Positions 55,525 to 64,000 of a stretch of 64,000 nucleotides of DNA are shown here, one piece after another. Each line of letters starts with the position of its first letter. Position 1 is the first letter of the stretch. The stretch spans positions 992,001 to 1,056,000 of the forward strand of contig JBBPUQ010000002.1 of the NCBI GenBank assembly GCA_038501195.1. Reading direction: 5' to 3'. Made by a program: the position numbers and the translations under genes. The notes beneath the pieces are model-generated. The model saw nothing but the letters and a program-made list of their open reading frames with translations, did not search any database and was not told where the DNA came from. This DNA is from Nemania diffusa. Taxonomy: Eukaryota > Ascomycota > Sordariomycetes > Xylariales > Xylariaceae.

Positions 55525-55797
55525 GGCAATTGTTTTACCATATCCAGTCAATACATCGGCACCGAAATCACATATTAGTGAAGAGCTGGCATCTGTCTGT
55601 ATGTCTTAAACTTAGTATGTACTCTGAATATTAATGCTGGGCAAGTTCAACCCGCCCTCTATTACTAGTGGTAATGCCTATTTAGAAATAATGGCCACAA
55701 AAAATCAGCCTATTATTAGTCTACCAAATATTCTATTAAAATGGAGTGCAATTATATATCAATTAGGTTGCAGTCTATGGTTTTGAATATTGACCCT

Positions 55798-57470
55798 TCA
55801 AGACATCGTAAAAGCGGCCGGCGCAGACGTATCTCCACCATAGGGTTGCCGCAGGAATACGTATGGCTCCGACCCAGGCGGCGCAGAGTATACCTGCATG
55901 TCGGGCCCCATCATGGGGGGAGCCGACGTCGGCGCTGCGCTGTAAATCACCGGCGGTTTCATCGCTGGCAGCGCCGGCGCCGGCGCCGGCGGCGCATAGT
56001 AGCCGAAGGACGGCGCTTGGGCTGTAGGAGGCGGGGATGCCTCGTCGAGCACCTCGTATCCCGCGTTGCTCTTCCCCGGCTTCGACTTGCGTGACCAGGG
56101 TAATCCCCATTTGTGCAGGCCGAACCAGACCGCGAAGACGAGGAGCGTGCTCGGCCCCGTAAAGGCCCAGTACCACCAGAAGTCGGACTGGATTACGTTG
56201 GGCTGGCCCCATTTCAGCGATGGGACAGCCCATAGTGCTGCGAAGTAGGTCCCTGGGAGAAAGAGCATTGTCTGAGGGGCATGAGTTAGCCTATTTTGCC
56301 CGTACTTCATTCTGTCCCTGATAACAAAAAGATAAAAAAGGAGGGCGACGAATTGAAAGGGGCAAGCTCGAGCGTAAGTTAAACACATACCATAACCGCT
56401 ATCGACTTCATTGACGAGCTATCCTTTTTCGCAGCCTCAGCTAGTTCTTTGCTCGCTTTCGCCAAGCTGATGTTTATGCGCGCATCCTCGTGCGTCATGA
56501 GCGCATACACAACTGTGTTCTGGCTCCTGACTCGTTCCTGCAGGTAATATACGTAGGCGCTGGAGTCGTTGAGACTCCTCTGCAGGGACGGTATGGTCGC
56601 GTTGAACTCGTCCAGTTCCGCCTGGCACTTCTGCTTGTATGCTTCGACGGCGTAGTCCGTGAGCTTGGCTGCCCTTGTCGCGATATGAGTGGAGATGGCT
56701 GTCCCGATAGTAACGTGTCGGAGCTGGTTTGCTAGGTTTACCTGCACGTACCCGATATCCTTCGAAGCTTGGGTAAGTCTATCGATCGGAACCTCATCGC
56801 TTGCTTTCTTTCGCCCGTACGGTCCATAACCTGTTAACTCCTCGAGTTGCCGTATACTCGTGAGTAGGTAGTACGTGCTCGAGTCCATCCAATTGCTTAG
56901 GTGTACTAACGAGACCCAGGCTAATAAGAACGGCGAGTACAACCTGTCCACCTCAAGCTGAAGAAGACGCCGGAGCGAGCCGAGCTCTTCGGTGCTGATG
57001 AAATCCCTAGAGAGTAGAATGGCCCTCGTCTTGCGCGTCGATCTGTCGAATGACCACATGAGGATATACAGCGCCGTGCCTATGTAGTACGACACCCGCA
57101 AGTTTTCCCAATCGTAATGGAGACCATACCGATTCGTCTTGACGAGCTGGAGGAACCGCGGGTCTATGCCAAATTGTCGGAAGACGTTCATGAACACGTT
57201 CTTGCTGATCAGGATGTTCTCATCTCGGTCGCGGCCCACGGATAGCAGCGTCAGGCTTGCCGTCACACCATTGTTCGGTGACAGTCGTTCTTCGACTTCT
57301 AGGAGCTTGCCTGCCAGCTCTGATTCGTTCGCCCCTGCCTGTTGGAAGTCCGACGGCCGGTCAGAGCCGAATTTTCGCGCGTGCACGTAGGTTATCCAAT
57401 TACCCGCGTACTCTGTCCGTCGTTTGAACCGCTCCTCCGGTATGTCGGCCAATTGCCGGAGCGTCTGCAT
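55798..57470 (-). CDS. CorA-like membrane protein
   Basis: A 517-residue protein with a large soluble N-terminal part and two C-terminal membrane helices, the layout of fungal CorA-like Mg2+ transporter-domain proteins. Exon 1 is 57470-56391, the intron begins GTATGT and ends CCCTCAG, and exon 2 is 56271-55798. I chose ATG 57470; the frame runs open further up to about 57587 but without a clear ATG, and ATTTTGCAG there could be an acceptor from an earlier exon. The helical stalk (SLAKASKELAEAAKKDSSSMKSIAVM) leads into TMLFLPGTYFAALWAVP, the usual first membrane helix, with the intron exactly at its start. The classic GMN pore motif is replaced, as is common in this fungal subgroup, so ion transport is doubtful. 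A second helix (GPSTLLVFAVWFGLHKWGLP) precedes a Pro/Ala/Tyr-rich cytosolic tail. Many such genes sit near NLR/HET genes. Confidence 0.85.
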
Positions 57471-58718
57471 TTTCTCTCTCTTCGCTTTTACTAGCTGATT
57501 GTGATCTGCGCCGGCGTGATAGTAGCAATTCCTATTATATACACCAACTCCAATTTCTCTATTCCTAGGCTTGACTGCAAAATCCAAATTTCAACACGTC
57601 TAACATATAATTTTTCGACAGCCCCCATGAAAGGGAAGTCAGCCACGTTTTAACATCCTTTTCCCATCCGCTCTAGTTACTCGTTTATTATCTAGGTGTG
57701 GCGAGGCACCGAGCTAAAACCCAGCCGCAGCTGAGCTAACCCGCAACCCTGGGTCACAGGTTGATCCAGACCTTCTTGCCCAGATCTAAGGCTGACAGAC
57801 TCGTTTTCTTACCAGTCTCAAAGCAGATCTCGCTGCAAAGCTATCAGGCACTATACCGACTAATGCAGGCTAGTCAGACGCCTCGTGACCTAGATCCGCG
57901 GTGACACCTGTCACTGCAGTATGAAGGATGCAGGCATATACATTTCCGAATCCCTGGAGAACCAGATCTCTATCGTGATGAAGTCAAACTTGGGATTGCA
58001 TTTTAGCTAAGCTGTCATGAGAGCTCTGATGTTCTCGGAAATATCTACCCAGTTTCATTACAACGGTCGAGACTCGAATATCATTCATGGTTGCCATTTT
58101 TAGGCATGTCCCCATTGAAAGGCATGGGTTTACCTTGCGAGATCCTCCAAGGGCATTAGTTCGCTGTCGCCAAGGGAAAGCACCAAGTAATCGCAGAAGT
58201 CATTTCGACCCCAAAACCCGGTCCCACAGCATGTCCCTCGCCCAGTCCCGTTGAAACAGCATATATTCATACTTTAATGCGCCACCGGGCTATGCTTTAT
58301 ATATTACTGTAGAAACCCAGTAGCAGAAATTAAGCATATCAACCTCGTGTTCAGTACCACGAACGTCTTGGCAGTATTGACAACCCCCTCATACACCTCG
58401 ATGGGTCTAACGACAGGGTCCGCAGCTAGCGCGGGCACTTGAAGGTAGCCGAACGGCTGAAGCGCATTAAGACGATAAGTGCATCGCCTATAATCTGTGG
58501 TGCCGTGATCACGATTCCCGTGATACCCACCAGCGGCATCACGTATGTACAGATACGGTGTAGAGGGAACACTTGTAGTAAGGTAACACCCTATGATTTG
58601 AAGAGGAAGTCGAGCTTGGTGTGGATGTAAGAGATGAGAATAATGCCATGTCAATGTCATCGTTACTCATGGCCTCACAATTGAGGCGACATGCGTCTTA
58701 ATAACGTGCATCGCTTCT
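57471..58718. other. Intergenic, nothing certain
   Basis: Includes the possible upstream exon region of the CorA-like gene (57471-57600). The minus-strand open frame 58304-58660 overlaps a plus-strand one and neither has a known domain. Confidence 0.45.
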
Positions 58719-60985
58719 TCACTCTTTATTTCTTTTCTCATCGTTATTTCTCCCATCCTCGCTCCCCTCGTCTTCATCTCCTCCGTCTGGATCCCCTTCA
58801 TCTTCAAGACCAGGATCCTCGTTACCTTCGAGGTCTCTATATCCCGGGTCCCCTTTGACGCGTATGACAAGATCGATGATGTCGACAAAACAGTCGGGGT
58901 CCCTCTCCGTCATATACTCGTCGCTGTCACTGTCGCCATCGTCATCGTCGGGATACATCCGCTCAACCGCTACGTATACGTCTACGTAGCCGTCCAGGTT
59001 GAGTCGCCACTCGTCTTGGGGAACTGCCATCTCATGCTGGTGTTGGATTTCTTCCGGGTGGTCCCAGAAATGCTGCAGCGCTGCGTTGATATCTGGGAAG
59101 GGTTTTGTTTCCTTTGGTTGTTCTGTCAACTCTTTGGACTCTTCCTGGGCTGGAAATTGGCTAGTCACTCCGTCTCGGACGTCTGTAGTACTACTGGACT
59201 TTTCTACCTGCGACAAAGTCTTGATGGGGCCTAACCCAAAGTTCAATATGCCATTCTTCCCGTCCTCCTCGCTATCGGTGCGCCCGTTCTCGATTGGCCC
59301 AAGTCGCTGAATAAAGATTGCGAATGTATGCATTTTATCGACCTCAAATGCGATAGCATGGAGCATGCGCCACACCGAGCATGGCGGGTTCAGCCAATTC
59401 AGTCGGACGGCATCGATCACCGCTTGGCGGACCTTGTTATCTACATCGGATATGCTGTAAATGACTCGTCTGAATAGTAGGCCCCCCTTGTGAGGGGGGT
59501 ATGGCTTCGGCACTTTGTAGATGTATCGCTGGGTATCCTCCTTCAGGAACATCACTAGGGGCGCTATTTTGCGGGCAACAATGATCTCGTTCGTACGAGA
59601 GACTTGGGCCCCGACTACGACTTGTGGGATTAGGATGAAATTAAACCTGTTGCGCTTTTTACTCCATATTCCACATAATAGGAGAGCGTAGCTAATAGTT
59701 CGTATTTGGACTAGAAGATGAAGTGTTAAATCTTTCTTTGATACCACGGAAGGGATTAAGTGTAGAGAATATGTGAGAGATTCGTACCGATGCGAGGACA
59801 TTTTAGGTGAAATGCTGCATAATCTTCCCATGGCATCACCGGAAACTCCACCTGAGTAGCATGTCCAATGGAGAAAGGAGGAGAGTACAACTCGTTCGAA
59901 TGATCGAAATACCCATTCGCCAGCGGCGCACGAACAATCTTCCCAGAATGCGTGAAGTCCGCCGGGCTCTCAGCAAGCAAGCTGGACAGTTTACGATTGG
60001 CCAGGCTGGGGTCATACTCTATGCGCTTCGACCCCCAGATTTGCTCCCGGTCCCTTATGATGGAGAATCGTCGGACGACCTTGCCCCAGGCGAAAAGCGA
60101 GTGGTCTTCGGGGTACTCGCGGATTATCGCCTCCTGCAGCCGCCGGAAGGCTTTCGACTTCTCGCCGTAGATGAGGGGCATGTTCACGTTGAAGATGCCT
60201 AGGAGGCAGTAAGCTAGGTCTTCTTCTCGTGAGGTTATACGTTTGGAAGCCCATGACATCCGCTGTGCGATGCTAGCGTCGTCGAGAGGGCGGCCGTTTA
60301 AATACGACTCGTCGATAAGGGTGATTTCCGCAAGGATGGCCGAGAGCTTAGATCGCGTGCCAAAGGCTTCCCAGTCTTTTGAATAAAAGACGATATCAGT
60401 TGGGGCGATCAGCTCCTGTAGAGTCCAGCCCCGGGTTATCCAGCGACTGTTTTCCAGAGCAGGCTTGACGTCATCCTCGGTGGCGTTTGCGAGTTGGATT
60501 ACATCGTTTAGGTATGCGTAACAGATAGTAGCATTAGCGTACCATTGGAACATAGAATTGATCGCTTCAGACAGCTCGGAACTACTGGACTTATCAATGC
60601 AGCATCTTTGGGAGAAAAGCACCAAAACAGTCAGCACCTTGCCGAGACTTCGGATTGTCAGGTAGGCTTACGTATCGACTACAGCACCCGAAGTTAATAC
60701 GTCTCTCCCTTTTGCTTAATACGACATAAAGCTCCCCAGATATGGAGGTTTCCGTGATCACTCACTCCATGCCCAATCTAAACCATCGACAACCGCCTGA
60801 TTGCAGCAGTACTTTATCTTGCGATAGCCCAGTTTGTTCCGAACCTGGGGCCAGGGTTCGGAATGCCAATCTCGGAACGTCACCTCCTCTTCGCCCCAAG
60901 TATGAGATAGGATCGCGTAGGGAGGCGTCTCTTTTTCTGATAGGAAATCTTTCATCTCCCAACTGTGAGCATTGAGGAGCCACAT
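58719..60985 (-). CDS. HET-domain (heterokaryon incompatibility) protein
   Basis: A 684-residue protein with a HET domain at its front, the TIR-like cell-death domain of fungal vegetative incompatibility genes. Exon 1 is 60985-60762, exon 2 60605-59788, exon 3 59731-58719. MWLLNAHSWEM then YAILSHTWGEEEVTFRDW is the domain start; IKYCCNQAVVDGLDWAW follows and, after the intron, CCIDKSSSSELSEAINSMFQ is its core. RGWTLQELIAPTDIVFYSKDW and IFNVNMPLIYGEKSKAFRRLQ complete the conserved blocks. The first donor is uncertain: the consensus GTGAGT at 60765 would break frame, so I used GTGATC four bases later; either the conserved DT before CCIDK was lost or there is an indel. The C-terminal third (exon 3) has no known domain and ends in an acidic repeat (YPDDDDGDSDSDEYM). 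No NACHT or WD40 follows, unlike HET-E. Confidence 0.85.
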
Positions 60986-61767
60986 CGTCACGGAGTCGAG
61001 ACCGATGCCTCGACTGTGTTGTGATTCACCGCTCTGTCAGCTGGGCATGCGTGTGGTAGGAATATCCCCTGGCTGGTCTAGCCGGGTTAGCGTCGCTTGG
61101 CCTGAGCTTTGCTACAGTTGATTCAACCAATGTAGGTATTGTTTATACACCCGACAGAGCTGAGTTGAGACCTCCATTGGAAAAGAGAGCGACTTTCATA
61201 TGGGTTATTTAAGACAGTACTTATAAATAAATGTTCGGCAGGTTGAGAAGTTTAGAGTGGCCTATATAGCAACTCGTGCCTGTTTTACATAGGCATTCTA
61301 GTAATTTATATTACATCATAGCCGATTCTAGAGCACTTCCATGCTATGATTTAGGTTTGCGAAGTTGAATTTGTAACTAAACTCTACCCTTGACTTTAGT
61401 TGTTGTTTTCGTAGAATGTGAACTAGATTAAAAGAAGTTGAAGCAGGATAGGGTAGTGGAAGTTTATAGCAGGCGGCAAATATCGAAACAATTAGGAATG
61501 AAAGATTAAAAAGTACGATAAAAACTCGCTCTTATTACCTTTTTAAAAATTTCTAGGTATCTAAATGCTTTAGTTAAAAGGTAATGATTGAAAATCATTG
61601 TCGGCACTGCGAGTTTCACGATATAGCGAATACCTAGGCGCTAGCAAGGATTCGCCGTCTAGTTCAATAGGCATACAGAAGACTTACCCAGCGATCAGGA
61701 ACGCTAAAGATAGAAATCTCAAGCTGGGCACAATGGGCAAAAAGCTTTCCCGCGCAAAGTCTTCATC
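60986..61767. other. Divergent spacer, nothing recognised
   Basis: AT-rich gap between the starts of the HET-domain gene and the HAD-type gene. No site or repeat named with confidence. Confidence 0.5.
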
Positions 61768-62685
61768 ATGAGATTCCTCCCCGGCCAGCTCTGGCTCGCC
61801 CTGAGCGTGGCTTCCAGGTGCATACCGTCAAATCCTTCATCGGTGCACCTCTTCATCGACTTCGACGGCACCATCGTCACATCCGACGCCTACACGACCT
61901 TGGCAACAGCCGCCTACGCAACTCTGCCCAGCAACACCTCCGTGCTGCCATGGGACGAGATCGAGCAGGTCTACTCGGCGCGCGCCTCCGCCGCAGCCGC
62001 CGCGCTCGCACAGCCGTCCTCGCTAGCGAGCGCCATCGCGTACGCCGACGACCCGTCGCTCCGCGCCGTCGAGGTCTGGTCCTTCGACTGGGTCAGGACC
62101 ATGGGCCTCTTCGCGACGGCGCAGGCGGACGAGCTGGCCAGGTACGCGCGCAACCAGACGCTGCGCGGCGGCTGGTGCGCGTTCGCGCGGGCGGCGCTGG
62201 GGCAGGGCGCCCGGGTCAGCGTGGTTAGCCTCAACTGGTCGCCGTCGTGGGTGCGGCTCGTGCTGCGGCACGCCTCGTCGTGTCCCGAGGTGGTCCCGCG
62301 CATCGCCGCGTATAGCCCCGAGATCCTGCCGCCGGGGGCCCTGCCCTTCTCGGCGCTGGATCACGACGCCTCGCTGTTCTCGGGCGGGGACAAGGCGAGG
62401 CTTATCGAGAGTTTGCTCGACGGGGTTCCCAGGGCGAAGAGGCAGAGGGTTGTCTTTGTGTCTGATGGCGATGCGGACTTGCAGCCGCTTTGGGAGGGTC
62501 CTACTAACGTGGGGATTGTTGCGGGTTACGCGAAAAGAGCGGCTCGGGCTTTCAGAGAGTACGGGGTTAGCATCTGGGAGGCCCGTGAAGGTTGGAGAGG
62601 TTTCACGGGCGAGAGGGCCAATGCAGTGTATGGGTTTGAGGATTGGGTTGAAGTCACCAGCCTGTTATGGCCAGGACTGGTATGA
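61768..62685 (+). CDS. HAD-superfamily phosphatase-like protein
   Basis: A 305-residue single-exon protein of the haloacid-dehalogenase superfamily, phosphoserine-phosphatase/MtnX-like branch. Motif I is FIDFDGTIVTSD near residues 29-40, with the nucleophile Asp and the general acid/base Asp two residues later. Motif II is SVVSLNWSPSWVR (Ser as the phosphate binder), motif III Lys is probably in GDKARLIESLL, and motif IV is VVFVSDGDADLQPL, the paired Asp that binds Mg2+. All four are intact, so activity is likely. The first ~17 residues are hydrophobic (FLPGQLWLALSVAS) and could be a weak signal or anchor, but the catalytic core starts very soon after. The region is very GC-rich. The substrate is unknown. 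Yeast Cto1 is a distant relative of this general type. Confidence 0.85.
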   Translation: MRFLPGQLWLALSVASRCIPSNPSSVHLFIDFDGTIVTSDAYTTLATAAYATLPSNTSVLPWDEIEQVYSARASAAAAALAQPSSLASAIAYADDPSLRAVEVWSFDWVRTMGLFATAQADELARYARNQTLRGGWCAFARAALGQGARVSVVSLNWSPSWVRLVLRHASSCPEVVPRIAAYSPEILPPGALPFSALDHDASLFSGGDKARLIESLLDGVPRAKRQRVVFVSDGDADLQPLWEGPTNVGIVAGYAKRAARAFREYGVSIWEAREGWRGFTGERANAVYGFEDWVEVTSLLWPGLV

Positions 62686-63823
62686 CATGACTTTCTGGCG
62701 GAAGGCAATCCCTGTTCTATTTGGTCCTCGCATGTCTGGTAGAGCCGGAGGAATCGCGGAGGGATTGTAGAGGGAGGGGAACCTCGGTAAACCTTTCTCA
62801 ATCGAGTCTATCTAGAAAATATTATATATAGTAGTCTATGGTACATTTCATTGATTGGTTGGTTTATATAGCTGGCATGTATTATTTTAGAACGTATGTG
62901 TGAAGGAAGTGGATGATGTTCATTTGAACTTGGTCATCCATCTACATACCTACATAGATAGAGGCAATGCATACCGAGGCACAGTAAAAAGGAAGGATCA
63001 TAAGTACTACACCACAAACCACCCTGTTGGTCTTGTCGGCCCGCTACCGAATACGTCCACTGCACAGTCCTTTGCAGGGGGATCATTTCTATATCCCACC
63101 TGCAATCGACACTCTAGGCTAGGGCGCTACCCTGTTGCCTACTAGAAAAAGAAGGCGATATGTAGATAGACATGTGCCAACTCCCATAGGATTCGATCCA
63201 TGCTTTGTTAGGTACTTGCTGTCATACCCAGTATACATCACATCACCTACGCTAGGTAGATAGGTAGATAGGTAGATAGGAAGATGCCTTGGAGGAGGCC
63301 TCATGATGAAGATATAATTAGTGGGGGAAAAGGGCTCGGTCAGAGAATGCGGGTTGGCGATAGATAATACCTATCCACCACCCCTTTTTAGTTCACACGT
63401 AATCTCGTCAATATGACTGTTTTCGTGATGTAAACATCTAAGTAATACCCCACGCACTTGTATTATATATATATAGTAAACTTTATCTAATAGAGTTATA
63501 TCGATATCACAAGTGCCGGTATTAGTGTGTTTTAAACAAGATGTAAATCGGAGAGGCTCAAATAGGTTTAATGGACTAATGTGCTCGGACGATTAAGTAT
63601 AGCGCTAGGCTATCTTGAATAAAACTCCGGAAAGATCAAAGCTAGCATACCATGGCTTTGATCAATCCAATCACGGAAGCCGACTTGGTCATCAAAATAT
63701 AGTCAAAATATACGAGTAAAATAACATAACCTATATACGATTGCACTAATGGTAACACTGAGAAGACCCAGAATAGTGCGATATTTGCTCACGGGGCCGG
63801 CTGTAGTCGTAAGCAAAAAAAGA
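62686..63823. other. Intergenic with GGTAGATA microsatellite
   Basis: Between two converging genes. About 3.3 copies of GGTAGATA lie at 63255-63280 and a TATATATATATA run near 63465-63475. No gene recognised. Confidence 0.5.
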
Positions 63824-64000
63824 CTAGGCTTGGTTGACTTCCCAACTCCTGGTCACGTTGATGCTTGACTGTGGTTCGGTCGCTACTCCGAGGTTCGACA
63901 TCTCCAAGGCCACGGGATCGTGTCTTCTCTCATTCGACGTGATATGTGTCTGACTCTTTCCCTTTTGATATGGCCCGCCGTAGTAATCTGCCTCGATGCT
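63824..64000 (-). CDS. C-terminal tail, possibly PTH11/rhodopsin-like (partial)
   Basis: The last 58 codons of a minus-strand gene that starts beyond the window; the stop TAG is at 63826-63824. The frame reads YYGGPYQKGKSQTHITSNE, then VALEMSNLGVA and ends INVTRSWEVNQA. Short Ser/Thr- and charge-rich tails ending in a VTRSWEV-like strand are typical of fungal rhodopsin-domain (SAT4/PTH11-related) seven-helix membrane proteins. Only the cytosolic tail is present, so the call is tentative, but the frame is open throughout and its codon use looks genuine. Confidence 0.5.
   Translation of the reverse strand, partial: SIEADYYGGPYQKGKSQTHITSNERRHDPVALEMSNLGVATEPQSSINVTRSWEVNQA

Overview
The window is from a filamentous ascomycete (Pezizomycotina; Sordariomycetes is my best guess from general gene content, not proven here). 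The evidence is the dense use of short introns with GT..AG ends and CTAAC/CTGAC-like branch sites, single-gene transcription units separated by 0.3-2.4 kb of AT-richer DNA, a stand-alone dispersed 5S rRNA gene, and typical filamentous-fungal families: HET-domain and NACHT-ankyrin proteins, a tannase-family esterase, an Atg33 mitophagy factor and a fruit-body-type lectin.

Layout. 1-4.3 kb: 3' part of a homocysteine S-methyltransferase, a complete 5S rRNA gene, and a seven-exon egghead-like GT2 glycosyltransferase on the minus strand that carries a one-base frame break. 6.1-9.3 kb: a cupin gene and a cytochrome P450 gene diverge from a 662-bp spacer that holds a 187-bp MITE. 10.3 kb: a decayed piece of the alpha/beta-hydrolase domain often found at the front of fungal NLR-like proteins. 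13.0-19.5 kb: a Tyr-Pro-Thr-Gly repeat cell-wall protein, an Erg6-like methyltransferase, an unexplained GC island and a small secreted protein. 21.8-31 kb: an MFS (Dal5/Tna1-like) transporter, a tannase-family esterase with a C-terminal membrane/GPI-like tail, an alpha/beta hydrolase, an unknown 217-residue protein and cytidine deaminase. 31-35 kb: a decayed low-gene segment with truncated 5S copies, strong hairpins, a heptad-repeat coiled-coil protein next to a T/A palindrome, a sugar-transporter pseudogene and a 14-bp minisatellite. 35.6-44.5 kb: an ELMO-family protein, a GRF zinc-finger protein, a small basic protein broken by an in-frame TAG, and a chloroperoxidase-like hydrolase. 45.5-51 kb: a NACHT-ankyrin (NLR-like) gene with two identical tandem repeat units, then a fruit-body lectin. 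52.8-64 kb: ATG33, a peroxisomal 2,4-dienoyl-CoA reductase (SPS19-like, ends in AKL), a CorA-like membrane protein, a HET-domain protein, a HAD-type hydrolase, and the tail of a gene running off the right edge.

How the genes relate. No conventional secondary-metabolite core enzyme (PKS, NRPS, terpene cyclase) is visible, so the P450, cupin, methyltransferase and hydrolases should not be called a cluster. The most coherent theme is non-self recognition: an NLR-like gene with freshly duplicated ankyrin repeats, a HET-domain gene 10 kb away, a cytoplasmic fruit-body-type lectin between them, and a relic of another NLR-type N-terminal domain near 10.4 kb. Housekeeping genes (cytidine deaminase, ELMO, Atg33, Sps19) are interspersed. 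All splice sites were assigned by eye from reading frame and consensus; none is backed by transcripts.
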